DNA of 64,000 bases from Clarireedia homoeocarpa (lineage: Eukaryota > Ascomycota > Leotiomycetes > Helotiales > Rutstroemiaceae): the NCBI GenBank assembly GCA_001465935.1, contig LNKV01000015.1:124001-188000 (forward strand), given 5' to 3'. A program made the translations under genes and the position numbers. Under the pieces are notes generated by a model that saw nothing but the letters and a program-made list of their open reading frames with translations, searched no databases and was not told where the DNA came from. This document shows positions 9,623 through 21,133 of the stretch, piece by piece. Numbering within the stretch: position 1 is the first letter of the stretch; every line of letters starts with the position of its first letter.

Positions 9623-12376
9623 TTAAGTATTAGTTCCTTTGACTGCAAGTAACTTTTTGACCAAGTTCTCCAGCTGCTCCGTGACAGCCACATGAGGACT
9701 ATGCCCGTTTTCATCCGCAGCAATCTCATTATCTGCAGCCTTGTGGTAAACAATAAATTCTTGAATAGACGTGATAAGCGGACGAAGTGTCTTCGTCTTC
9801 TGTCTTGCTCGGACCCGTTTCTCGATAGCTGGAAACAAGCAGAAGTGTCCAAGTAAGACTGACAGGTAGCCAAAAGGCACATTCTTCTGTGATTCGTGTT
9901 GAGAGGCGGCCTATCGCAAGTTAGTATGGGTGAAGAAGTGCAACAGAAACTCTGCACTTACTTCGAATGTCTTTTCTCTGTTATCGACAAATAGCTGGAC
10001 TAAGTCGTCGACAGGGTTTGGGCCGGCATTGCTCAAGGCGTCTAGAATTTCTAGCGCCTTCGTGCTACATGCAGCAAAATTGATCATCGCTCCAAGAAGA
10101 AGGATCAAGTTCTCAACAGCCACAACAATCTCTTCTTCCGTCCACAAACTTGACATGCTTCGGAATTTAGCAACAATAACGCAAGCCATCGTGGACATGA
10201 GATCCGCATCAGCCATTGCATCACAAGCTTTGGTATTATTATTCGTAACGTTCAGTGTCAATCTCAATGCCAGGATCTGTTGTTCTCCGAAACTTTCAAG
10301 AGGGCGTTTGAGTGCAGTGCTAAGAGTTTGCCCTATAACAGGCAAGTATTGACGAACCCACACCGAAGTGTCTTTCGCAATCCCTCCCACAAGTGAATGG
10401 GACTCCAGTGCAGACAGTGCAAGATAATAGTGAATCGCTTCCGACTTGTGAGGCAAATCCCACGAAATATCATCCTCTGAGGACTTCAATATCTCAAATA
10501 GGTTGGAAGTCAACTCGTGAGACATGATAACACTAGCGTCTCCGGCTTCTCTAGTTTGTCGGACCATGAGCTCTAGACATTTCAAGGCTAATGTTCGAGG
10601 TGAAATCTCAAGCGGTTTGAGTTCTCTCCACATCGACATTTGCTGAATGTAGTCATGGTAGTCAGATAGGGCACTTTGTGCCATCTTCGACATGTTTGTC
10701 TTGCGCTCCTTCGCTACCGCGACAATGCTTTTGTTAACTTCTAGTAAGCGATTGAGTAAATTGGCAATATTATGTTTCTGCAATTGTCCAACAAGAAGCG
10801 GGACACTCCCTTCTGCCAGAAGCGGAAACACAAGGGATACCAGTAAGGAGCCGGAGATCGTGTCAACTTCTTCGCCTATATCAACAAACAATCGCTGTTC
10901 GCCACCATGAGATCTGAATTGGCGAACGAATGCCTTATCCTTCATCTTATTGGCCAGGTCTAGCAGACCAGATCGCCTCATAGACAACTGTTTTGGGGCG
11001 CGAGCTGCAATACGGTCGAGTAGGTCCTCGATCTCATCCGCAAAACGACTGTTTGCGCCAGCTTGTCGTAATTCATGAATAGTTCGAATTGAAGCACCGG
11101 CGACTCCATCATCTGCTTCCTCCTCCTCACGGAAGCTAGACAAGGGCTTAAGGGTGGGCAAAGACCCCCTACGATTTCTTTGGCGTTGAGACGCTTGCGG
11201 AGTATCCAATGGCATATCAAATGCCAACTGCTCCATCAAATCTTCCTCGGCGAGCATCGACCGCTGCCGACTATAAGTGAACTTCGGACCTAAAGCCTGA
11301 GAGCTCTGGCTGGCAGGGGCAGGTCCCGCAACAACAGGAAACGCTGGAGTAACACTCTGCGCTCTAGAGATGTCGGCATCTTGGAAAGCATCTTCAACCT
11401 CATAGTCTTCGGATTGATCGTCGGAATCTGACTCTTGATTATCTTGAGGCTTCTGTTCGTCCAGCGTGTCAATGAGCCGTCTGCGAGTAGTTGTACGCAA
11501 CACTTTCCTCGTCTTTAAAGGCTCGGAAATTGTTTTTGTGAGTAGTGTTTTTTTGGGCTTTGTTATAAGGAGGGAGAGTTCCTCAGCTGTGGTGGTCGCA
11601 GAACCGTCAGCTTCAGAAGCTTCGTCGAGCAGTATATCCCACATCTTCGTGCCTTTCGGTGAGATGTGTCGGGCCTTTTGCCTCCCTATCTGCGAGCTCC
11701 ATTCATCAGTAGAGGTGGTTGGCGGGCTTCGGGAATTGGGTGCCAAACCACCATTTGCCTGCTGATCAGAACGTCGAATTGCAGGTGTGCTCTTCTGAAT
11801 GAAATCAGTGCTAGGTTTCGTGTGCGCGACCGGGCGCTTCGGAAATGTACGCTGGGGTGGATTGGGCTTCAATCCTGTTGCAGATTGGGATAGCTTCCGA
11901 GGAGCTACTTTGATCTTGGCGGGTTCTTTGTCTACCCGCTCTCCAACTGACAATTTTCGCCTCTTCTGTTCCCGCGCATTCTGCCCTATAGCACGGGAGC
12001 TATCCTCCACGGCCTCAACCTTTTCTTTACGAATAATTGCGGGTTTTTGTGCTGGTTTTTGCAAAGACTTGGTAACGTTCTTCCTCATCAGAGGTGGGTC
12101 CTCGTCGTCGCTGAGCGGCACATCAAATATATTAATGGCGCGCTGCGCTTTTGTTGAAGCTAGTTGGGGTATTGAAAGCCTCTGAGCACCGGTAGTCTTT
12201 TCGTCGTTCGGTGAGATAAGGTCGGAATTAGAAGGAGTATCATTCTTCGGTGATTCCGAGGGGATTGCACGATGAGCCAATGCTGTGTAGCTATGGCCCG
12301 CAAGACGTTTTCGAGACGGTTTACCATACGTAGTCATGCTTTTCCGTGGCCGGACGGTATTCTCGTAGGTCGCCAT
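9623..12376 (-). CDS. WPL1: WAPL-like cohesin release factor
   Basis: Wings-apart-like protein that opens the cohesin ring together with Pds5. A 2415-bp first exon (12376-9962) and a second exon (9910-9623) give 900 residues. Residues 1 to about 430 are low-complexity, Ser/Pro/Lys/Arg-rich and acidic in patches, as expected for the unstructured WAPL N-terminus. The helical WAPL domain runs from about 440 (ADEIEDLLDRIAA) through LLDLANKMKDKAFVRQFRSHG, the leucine-rich repeats, and the end exon (NVPFGYLSVLLGHF ... LAVKGTNT). An in-frame ATG 33 bp upstream (12409) is possible; 12376 (MATYENTVRPRKSMTTYGK) is preferred because the conserved-looking RKSMTTYGK follows it. Confidence 0.88.
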
Positions 12377-13449
12377 TTCGCGTAGTGGATAGTGATTCGA
12401 AAGTAGCAAAGGCGAACCGGCGCATCGATTGCCGATGTAACAAGTCGGTTCTATTGTCTGCCAAATAACGGAATGATCGGTTGTCTTGCTGCAAAATCAT
12501 AGATAGCCGTCACAATTCCCAAGAAAGCTTCCGTGCTTTTGAGTGAAAGAGGCAGGTTGAAGTGGACTAGGTGGAAACGGTGGAAACGGTTGAAATGTTC
12601 TTGAACCGGCTGAGCTTTTGGGCGTGAACGGCCATCAAACAAACCATGAGAATGCGCTCGGCAAAACTAAAGTCCGGCGCGCCAAGAAGGAAAAGCTCCG
12701 CATCGGGCTATACAATTGCAAAGGGTAGCTCTATGGACGGGGGGAGAGCCAGTTACTACTCTTAGGTCTTTGCTGCAATGTCCTGGATATGTAAAGTGTC
12801 TGGATTGGGAAGATACTAACGCTAACATTGCGCCTGTTCATTGAGCTCACCATTGACGTTGGGAGTTCGGTCTATGTAGCCTTGCTGTCTGTCTGCCTTG
12901 CCTTGCCCTTGGTCTGAAGCCGAGCTCAGGGTCATGCATACTTCGTACATCACTTATTGCTCGATTAGTTCTATTGTGTTACTTGATCAGACGAAGATTG
13001 TGTGTCAGTGGATAATTCGAAGATAGCAAGCTGTCACTTATCGAATTCCTCTGCACAATGGTTTGTCTAACTCCCCAAACAGGTCAGAAGTGCCCCTCTA
13101 AGAATCCGTGCCAAGAATAGCTAGTTAAGGGCCCTGTTATTCCGCCTCTTATCAGAGGTTATCGACTCGTCGCCGCCTTCTCTGCTGCACCCTCGCTTTG
13201 TAGCGGCTCCACGCGAAACAAAAGCACATAACGGAGCTGGCCGCCATTTACTTGTTGTCTTCATTCTTTCAATTTTAAGGGAGTCCAATACATGCTTTAA
13301 TATTTCATACCACAAGGCGAGTGATTGAGACTAATTCTGACTTTCTTCACTAACCTAGAGAACAATGTAGTGCAAATATCCTCAACTTTTAGTCCGGTCT
13401 TGATCATCGAAACCTAGTAAACATCGTCAAAAACACTTGAGGGAAAAAA
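12377..13449. other. Divergent promoter region, WPL1 / UPRTase
   Basis: 1073 bp between two divergently transcribed genes. Frames of 63-64 codons on the minus strand (12451-12642, 13121-13315) show no family resemblance and are not called. Nothing else is recognised. Confidence 0.5.
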
Positions 13450-14386
13450 ATGACTTCCCCAGAAACTGTGAAATGCCCTTCACAAAGCGTCGGCCCAGAT
13501 TATCGCCCCGAAAAGCCTGTGGCTACTGTCTCCACGGAAGTGCCATTCGAAAATGTGCATACATTGCCCCAGACCCCGCAGCTGATTGCCCTTTTGACGT
13601 ACGTGAAAAGACTTAGAGCCTGTCCTTGCGTACAATACTAACGAGTTTTTGTGCAGCATGATACGAGACAAGAATACCCAGCGAGCCGATTTCATCTTTT
13701 ATTCGAACCGTATCATTCGTCTTCTGGTTGAAGAAGGCTTGAACCATCTACCAGTAGTTGAGCACACGATCACTACCCCAGTTGGGCGGACATATGCAGG
13801 AGTACAATTTCAGGGCAAGATATGCGGTGTCTCCATTATGCGGGCTGGTGAAGCTATGGAACAAGGTCTACGAGACTGCTGTCGCTCGGTCAGAATTGGA
13901 AAGATCCTTATTCAAAGAGACGAAGAGACTTCTTTGCCCAAGCTCTTCTACGACAAATTGCCCGAAGACATCGCTAGTCGCTGGGTCCTCCTCCTTGACC
14001 CAATGTTTGCTACTGGTAAGAACCAATTGTGATGTAATGGAATGGCCCTAACATCGAAAATAGGAGGATCCGCGATAATGGCAGTTGATGTCTTGATGTC
14101 TCGGGGTGTTCCAGAAAATCGAATTCTCTTTTTGAACCTAATAGCGAGTCCAGAAGGGATTGAGACGTTTGCTAAGAAATTCCCAAAGGTCAGGGTAGTG
14201 ACAGCCTTCGTCGACCAGGTTCGTTGTTCCTCAAAGGCAAATGAAGTGACTCCAGCTAACATCGGAATAGGGACTTGATGAGAAGAAGTATGCTTTGTCT
14301 CAGACGCGATTGGATTCTGCTAACACGCACACAGCTACATCGTTCCAGGTCTTGGTGATTTTGGTGATAGATTCTACACCATGTAG
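13450..14386 (+). CDS. FUR1: Uracil phosphoribosyltransferase (FUR1/URC6 type)
   Basis: Converts uracil and PRPP to UMP in pyrimidine salvage; the same activity is required by the URC uracil-catabolic route of yeasts. Five exons (13450-13598, 13657-14015, 14064-14218, 14271-14287, 14335-14386) give 243 residues. Key motifs are the substrate-entry segment VVEHTITTPVGRTYAG, the RAG turn in SIMRAGEAMEQGLR, the PRPP loop DPMFATGGSA at about 163-172, and the uracil-binding C-terminus YIVPGLGDFGDRF. Exon 4 is a 17-nt micro-exon that supplies LDEK before the conserved YIVPGLGD. The gene lies two genes from URC1 with ELF1 between, so it could equally be called URC6 by context. FUR1 and URC6 cannot be separated by sequence alone here. 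Confidence 0.95.
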
Positions 14387-14662
14387 AAGCTCCAGTTGTC
14401 AATCGTTCCGTAGATGTTTAGCCTTGTACCACAAGCCCAACGATGGCACTGCACTGCATATGTCCTTTCGCTTCGAAGCAGTCTGTTTTCACAGTCATGA
14501 TAATCCTGAATGATCCATTGCCAGCTGTTGCATAGAGCCAGAAGAATATGTCCGCCGCACACAACCGCCGAACGCCCGTAAATATCACATTCCAACTTCG
14601 CCAATTTTTAAAGTATATAACGCCACACCCGTCTTAGCACCGTGTTCGTAGAGTTGCATACC

Positions 14663-15252
14663 TCAGTATTCATCATCCCCAACAACCCCCTCCCCAGAGT
14701 ACCCGCCGAGCCCATCTTCATCACCCATTATATCATCATCGTCGTCGTCGTCGTCGTCACCGCCCTTGGGAGCAGCACCAGAAGTGCGTCGATCAGGTGG
14801 ACGTTCGGGCGCATGGTCTCCGCCAGCTTCGCCTTGCTTTGCGACAGCATCACAAGCATCGACCCAATCGGAGTATACATCGACAGCAGCTGAAAGATCT
14901 AATATCACAATGAGTTGGGCGCCATAGCTTCGAGTTTCGAGCACTTACAGTTGATGGCGCATTGAAATTTCTGGTCGCATACCTTGCAGGAGAGTTGTCC
15001 AACGCCAGCTTTCTTGTCGATCTTAACTTGGACGGACTTTTCGTGATTGCAAAACAAACATGGAAAGACAGTTGCTAAGGGCTCATTCTTCAAGTTGGTG
15101 TCAGTAACAATGGGTTTCTCTTGGCGACGCTCAAAGAATATAAATATGATGATACCTTTTTGGGACCCTGAGGCTTCTTGGCTGCCTTACGTTTGCCCTG
15201 GAGAATATCAGACGAGTGATAGATTGCGAATAGTATACAGCCGACTTACCAT
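14663..15252 (-). CDS. ELF1: Transcription elongation factor ELF1
   Basis: Small zinc-finger elongation factor that binds transcribing RNA polymerase II. Four exons on the minus strand: 15252-15250, 15197-15156, 15087-14949 and 14898-14663, giving 139 residues. The first coding exon is only the ATG, followed directly by the donor GTAAGT. The second begins GKRKAAKKPQGPKK, the basic tail of Elf1. The zinc ribbon is CLFC ... CKVC, then the family block INYLSAAVDVYSDWVDACDAV. The C-terminus has an acidic Asp run encoded by a GAC/GAT repeat and ends GDDEY. The acceptor of exon 3 (GAAG/AATGAG) is the least canonical junction. It sits between the UPRTase and URC1. Confidence 0.93.
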
Positions 15253-16071
15253 TGTATTGTATAATCGACCGGCTGAGAACGTGCGTGGAGTGTAGACTTC
15301 GTATGGGATGACTGGGAGTTTAACGCGGCGGGCAGTTGATATACGCGAAGTACAGAACAGAAGAATAATGTCAGATGGATCTCTGCCTCACCTACCTTGC
15401 GTGCTTGCTTGCTTGCTTGCCGAGTCATACGAAGGAAAAAGGCAATGAAAGCGCTGAAGCCGGTTTCGGTAGCGAGAAGCTGCTAGGGCAGCGGTCTTCC
15501 GTACCTTAAAATTGAGTGAATGTTTAGTGATGCCTTATCACTGTCAGTCGCTGGTATAGTAAGATACTTAAGAATGTTTAGTGATGCCTTACTGTAGTGC
15601 TCCGCTTCCACGCACAGGCTTTGGGTTTTGGTGGGGCGATAGGCAGATCAAGCCCCCCCACCGCTATTGAACAGCAGCGAGAATAGGAAAGACGGAAAGA
15701 GGGAAAGAGGGAAAGAGGGAAGTGAGACTTTGCTAATACTTTGCTAATACCTAACCACCTAACCACCTCACCACCCAACTACTTAACCTCTTGACCACTT
15801 AGCTAACACAGTCGTCCATACATACACACCACCAGACGGTGCCCACTTTCTATAAGAACTGTGCATCACAACTTGAATCTCCAAACATCTCCCTACCCCT
15901 CCACCAACAACGTGTCCTTGTGCTTTGGAAATATCACATCTTGAGTTTGTGTGTCGACAAAGACAAACAAAGGAAAACCCTTTGTCAACACCGCTTCTGC
16001 CCCCCCGCCATTGCCCTTTCACAGAACAGCTTCCCTTTAAACTTACCCGTTGGAGCTGCTCTAAACACACC
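15253..16071. other. Divergent promoter region, ELF1 / URC1, with simple repeats
   Basis: 819 bp. Contains a GCTT run (15402-15420), a GGGAAAGA run (15694-15722), a duplicated motif (gtttagtgatgcctta) at about 15519 and 15576, and pyrimidine/ACC-rich leader sequence (15745-16071) ahead of the URC1 start. No gene is seen. Confidence 0.55.
15694..15722. repeat. GGGAAAGA purine tandem repeat
   Basis: Three to four copies of an 8-bp purine unit in the leader region upstream of URC1. Confidence 0.7.
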
Positions 16072-18762
16072 ATGTCTGCTTCACCGCCCGATCAAACTGC
16101 TTTGATGCAGGAAATACTCGATTCCATCAAGAATCTGCAGGTTAATCAAGTCCAGCTTGCGTCTAACGTCGATGCCATCACTGGCCGTGTCAATGTGCTA
16201 GCTGGCATGAAAGAAGTGCGTGATGTCGCTGCCACTGGTCCAACCACTACTTCCGAACCCTCTACATCCGTGCCGAAAAGTGGTGAAAGTCTGCCCAAAG
16301 ATGAGCATGTGCCGCTGTCCCCGTCGCTGCCCGCCGCAAAGCTCGATGCCGAGATTCCCATTCCATCCTCACCCCAAAAGGCCAGCACGAGTACCGGAAC
16401 CTCTCGAATCATTCTCACGTGAGTTCTCTCCGATGCGTGGAAGAAATAGCTTAATTTGGCTGAATGTGACAAAAGTACATATCCCGGCCAATCCGGCATA
16501 AATCCCCTTCCCATGGATTGGGGTCACAAAGATCCTCAAGCAAGAGGACCCGTAGTTGTATCTAGGAACCCGGAAACTGTCCGAAGACGTAACGGCAAGT
16601 CATTCTACTGCGTCTTTAATGTTTAAATGCTAATTTGTTCTGTAGCAATTGGAGGTATAATCATCCCTTAGTCTTAGCGTGCGATCGACCTGACATGTTT
16701 ATTGTAGCTCATGGTGGATCATATTCGATCTACTATGCTTTGGCGGTTGCTAGCAAAGAAATCAAGTCAGATCACAAGTATGTCGAGGGCTGGTTTATCA
16801 TTTGCGGATCTTTCATGCGCATAATTACTGAGTCAAACTAATGCCTTCCCAGACCTGATTTCACCAACACCGAACCTGCCTCAAACATTGGGCCTTTTCC
16901 CCAATGGGCCGACAAAAAGAAGATCGTCTCGATGGACCCTCTCGGTCATCTCGCGCCATGGCTCTTCAAGGATACGATTGAGAAAGAGAACAGTAAGTAA
17001 TATAGATCTCGTGGTGGGGGAAGTGGCTCTGGGCTGACTCAAAATAGTTGATATTAGACCTACCATTGGTATGTTTATAGTATAATATTCCCTGATGGTG
17101 TCTTTACTAATTATAATTTGACAGCAATTACCCGCGCTCACATGAAGGTAATTATGTGCCATCTGATAAATCAGAGTAGCAGTACTAATGACATTCATAG
17201 CTGCCAGAACTGGAAACAAGTGTTCGTGAAGGTCGACTGTAAGCAGCAGCTAAATCAAACAAGATAAATACGAGTGCTGACATTTGTAGTGTGCCGGATG
17301 GCAAAATCTGCCTAAATGAATCCGGGGAACTCGCTGTCACTAAATTTGCCGTGGAACCAGTATGTTCCCTAGCCCCTGTGCTCTGGTTGTACTTTTAACC
17401 AAATCCCTCAGGTCTGGTATTTGCCCGGTGTCGCAGAGCGATTTGGCATTGGTTTGTGATTTCTTTCGGAGAATTGAAAGCTGCTTTACTTACCACTAGC
17501 CTAGACGAGGGAACCTTGAGAAGATCATTGTTCGAACACACTGGTGGATCGTACCCAGAGTTGATTACCAGGGGCGATATCAAGCTCTTCCTCCCGCCAA
17601 TTGGTATGGTAAACTCCTTGCTTCTTCTCGTTATATTTTCCCGATGCTTAACAACCCACAGGTGGCTTGACAGTTTATTGCTTTGGAGACCCTGCCAAGA
17701 TGTCAGATGAGAACGTTCGACTGGCTCTTAGAATCCATGATGAGGTAAATTATAAATACCGCACTATGCTGGGTAATGCCATTAAGCAGATCTAACAAGC
17801 TGATACTCTCGGTAGTGTAACGGTAGTGACGTGTTCGGATCTGATATTTGTACATGTCGACCATACCTTATCTATGGCATTGAGGAAGCTGTCAAGGAGG
17901 CACAAAAGGGAGGAAGTGGGGTGGTCATCTATTTCCGTAAAGAAGGCCGGGCTCTTGGAGAAGTCACAAAGGTATTTGAATATTTCAGCGGCTCATGGGT
18001 TTTCATTTACCTTCATGCTGTGGACCCCTCCATTCTTATCCACCCACTCCGCCGCAGCACTTACCCCCACCTCCCAAATTATTTCCTTACGCCACCCACG
18101 TTCTCCCTTGCAAATCTCTGTCATCTATCACTTGCTATAATCTGTGTCTAATCCGACCATGTAGTACCTCGTGTATAACGCGAGGAAGCGTGGAGCCGAT
18201 CGAGCTTCGGAATATTTCAAGCGCACGGAAAATATCGCCGGTGTAAAGGATATGCGTTTCCAGGCTTTGATGCCCGATATTCTTCACTGGCTAGGAATAA
18301 AAAAAATCGACAGAATGTTGAGCATGAGCAAGTAAGTTGTTGATCAAGAGGAACATATGAAACAATAGTAACCATTTTGACAGCATGAAACACGATGCTA
18401 TAGTCGGTCAAGGGTAAGAAAAAGCTCACAGGAACACACAGAATTCGTAGCCACGGCTAAAAGTCCCTTAGAATCCCTATACATGAACGTGTCGAACTAC
18501 CCGAATCTTGGATCCCAGCAGATTCCAGGGTAGAAATTGATGCGAAAATTACAGCAGGTCAGTTCCCCTTGCCAACTCATGTGTCTTTACCTTGATAGGG
18601 CTGAAGATTGGTGCAAGGATACTTTACTACGGGTCACCGAATGACCGAAGAAGAGCTCGCCGCTGTCAAGGGACGAAGCTGGGAAGAGTAAGTGGCTCCT
18701 TTGAGACTTTGTAGCAACGAGATCCCCTAGAACTGACCCAAAACCGCAGTATCGATCACTGA
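16072..18762 (+). CDS. URC1: URC1, GTP-cyclohydrolase-II-like uracil catabolism protein
   Basis: Belongs to the GTP cyclohydrolase II fold family but reads as the URC1 branch, needed for uracil catabolism in Lachancea kluyveri; its exact reaction is not known to me. Eighteen exons join in phase to 526 residues: 16072-16418, 16476-16594, 16646-16654, 16708-16777, 16853-16992, 17048-17068, 17125-17147, 17201-17238, 17290-17359, 17412-17451, 17505-17603, 17662-17744, 17816-17971, 18165-18331, 18384-18413, 18472-18557, 18618-18687, 18750-18762. The zinc-binding pattern C-x10-C-x-C is at about 354-367 (ECNGSDVFGSDICTC), where true RibA has SLRCDC. The catalytic loop is YFRKEGRALGEVTK instead of RQEGRGIGL. 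The intron after exon 2 is GC-AG (GCAAGT donor). Exons 3, 6 and 7 are 9, 21 and 23 nt. The N-terminal 115 residues are low-complexity. Confidence 0.9.
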
Positions 18763-19707
18763 TCACGCGCCGGAAAGAGTCAGTCATGACTTGGGCCGCA
18801 CAAAACGTACCTGCATGCAGTATGTGTGCCTAACAATCCAAACGTAGTCTAGCATATGGGAATACAATTATTTTCTTTTGCCGGCGTCCATATTTTGTAA
18901 GATCCCGCTTGGGCACAGTGACTCGGTGGACGAAGCATACGACATGCGACATTAATTACAGTATGATGACCTAACTTTCATCAGATTTCGTAAGTTACGG
19001 ACAGCTTAACCTAGTTCCAAAAAGAAAATATCTGTGCTTTCCCCAAATTCCAAGTTTTTGGGTTGCTGGGAAAAAACGCTATGTTATCGTTGGACTTGCA
19101 TCCAGACCAGACGACTTTGTGAGGTCGTCCAGTAAGGTCGTGTAGAGAGGTGGTGAGGGGTTAATGGTGCGTTTCGACTGTAAGCCTGCCCACATTTTTC
19201 AATGCACGCTTGATGCATGTGTGCACCCGTTATCCATTAACAACCCAACACATCATAGTTGTTGGCGTGGACTGAGTGAATGCGGTAATTCTCTCAAGGA
19301 TAGACATGTGGCCGAGACCGACCATGGACTCTAATCGGGGAGTGAGAAAATTGGAGTAACTGTGAGTAATTGGAGCAGACGACGGTTTAGAAGGTCCTAA
19401 ACCGGGCCTCTTGTTTACCTTACTACTTCGTATGCTTAGCAGCCCTGCTATACTCTTTTCCGTGGCTCGCGTTATTTAATATACCTTCTGGAACCTCCAG
19501 CTAGACCTTCTTTCTTCTCTGTTTCTCGTATTCTCTTCCATCCCGAGACAGTTTTCCCAAGTTGCAGAAACCGTTTGCATTATTTTCGTTGTGAAAAGGC
19601 AGCTTCGTCAACGACGTTCATCGTAACCATCAATTCCACCAATCTCATCTTATCAGCTTACTCCGAGATATCCATTCCAAGTGGGGAAGCCAGATACCTA
19701 TAAGTCA
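18763..19707. other. Intergenic with TATA and heat-shock-like element
   Basis: 945 bp. Near its right end a TATA-like run (ttatttaatata, 19473-19482) is followed by TTCtgGAAccTCc (19486-19498), which resembles inverted NGAAN heat-shock units. A CT-rich leader then precedes the ATG at 19708. No other gene is seen. Confidence 0.45.
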
Positions 19708-20223
19708 ATGATCCGCCCGAGCTATTCCACACTCTACGAATCAAGTCCCATCAATCAATTCACTATGTCTTCCAAAACGCAAACTCGAGGATCTTGTCCA
19801 AAAGTATCTTCCCGTCCTAAACTCATGAGAGCACATGCCACCGCACCATCATTAGTGGTAACCGGCAACGCATCTCGAAAAGACCTCGCCAGCCTTCAAT
19901 CCTGTTCGAAGGCTACCACAATCCTCACTCGTGTTGCAAGCTATTCAGCACAGCAGGACCACCGCAGTCCACGGAGCTCACCAAGTAGTTCCTGCTCGTC
20001 ACCATTGAGCCGAAGTCCAGAGACTTCATCATCATTAAGGTCATTTAACGATCTGAAGAACATGAAATATGAATGTTAGTCATCCCCTTTACCTGAAGCT
20101 ATTGAGAGAAAGATTGCTGATCATGTCTTAGCAGCGGGGTACTTTAGTTTTCCGAGTTTTGAAGACTTTCAAGGATACCAAGAGCCCGGTGAACGAATGG
20201 AGCGAGACAGGAAGAGCATCTGA
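19708..20223 (+). CDS. Small Ser-rich protein of unknown function
   Basis: Not recognised. Two exons (19708-20074, 20132-20223) give about 152 residues. Residues 1 to about 115 are Ser/Thr/Arg/Pro-rich and probably disordered. The second exon encodes a compact acidic/aromatic tail (AGYFSFPSFEDFQGYQEPGE) that looks like a conserved short motif. The start could instead be the ATG at 19765 (MSSKTQTRGSCP). The acceptor is a NAGNAG (ttagcag), so two forms differing by one residue are possible. A clear promoter (TATA run, heat-shock-like element, CT-rich leader) supports a real, perhaps stress-responsive gene; that is inference. Confidence 0.6.
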
Positions 20224-21133
20224 TCGTGACTTCGCAATGGTGTATCTATAGATGTATGGAAATCAGGAGGGACAAATAAACGCTTCGTCTCGTGGATAGT
20301 TTGGGTCTTTTGTATTGGTACTTGGGAAGGTACTTGGGAAGGTACTTGGGAAGGTACTTCGGAATGGATCGGATACATGATACCTCGACAACGGAACGGA
20401 TGAGACTTCAGGCGTCCGGAGTTTCTGTGATAGATGGACGGTTTGGCAAACTGTGGTCTTGGACTTTGGGCGGTTTAATATGCCGGGTGTGATTTAAGGA
20501 TCTTCTGCGTCTTTTTGGAGTATATATGGTGGATGGTGGAAAACAATGGTTTGGCTGTATTTAGTAGCACTCCTTCCTTACATATACCCACGTTTCATTG
20601 TCCATAGTCTTTAGGTTTCAGGATTGCGAAAAAAGCATCAATTGAATTAATGAAATATAACTCGTCTTGAATATGAATGTGAAAGGAACCATTTTCCGTT
20701 GATTAATCATGCACTTTCATGAAGTCACAATGGAGAGGCAATAAAAGTTTTTGCCCAACAAAAATGTGACCATTGCTGCTCTGTAGAGGAAGCCAAGTAC
20801 TATACTTCTTCCGGAACGGTATTAAAAAGAAACAAACCAGAAATATTGCACAAACCAATAGCGAATTCTATATGATATATTTTCTCAAATCTGAGAGCAA
20901 GGACGGCGATGAGGTCGTTTTCTGTAAAAGGATTCTTCTCAATTGGAGAATTTCACCAAGTCTTTTTTGGCGCACGGACCATCACGAGCTCTAGGAAATT
21001 CTCGCTTAATTCTGGTCCACGCACCATAGATTTTTAATTTTCAACACACCTCTTCTCAATTCCAACCTTAGATCACGAACGCCCATACAACCAAATTCTT
21101 CTCAGCCCGGCGAATAGGTAACTTATCGCAATC
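20224..21133. other. Intergenic, RPS1 promoter side
   Basis: 910 bp holding a 12-bp tandem repeat (20317-20364), AT-rich sequence and, at the right, the leader of the eS1 ribosomal protein gene. The frame 20169-20378 on the minus strand is a translation of the repeat (VPSQ units) and is not called. Confidence 0.5.
20317..20364. repeat. 12-bp tandem repeat, 4 copies
   Basis: Unit GGTACTTGGGAA, four copies, the last with one mismatch (GGTACTTCGGAA). It lies in or just past the 3' UTR of the small Ser-rich gene. Confidence 0.85.
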
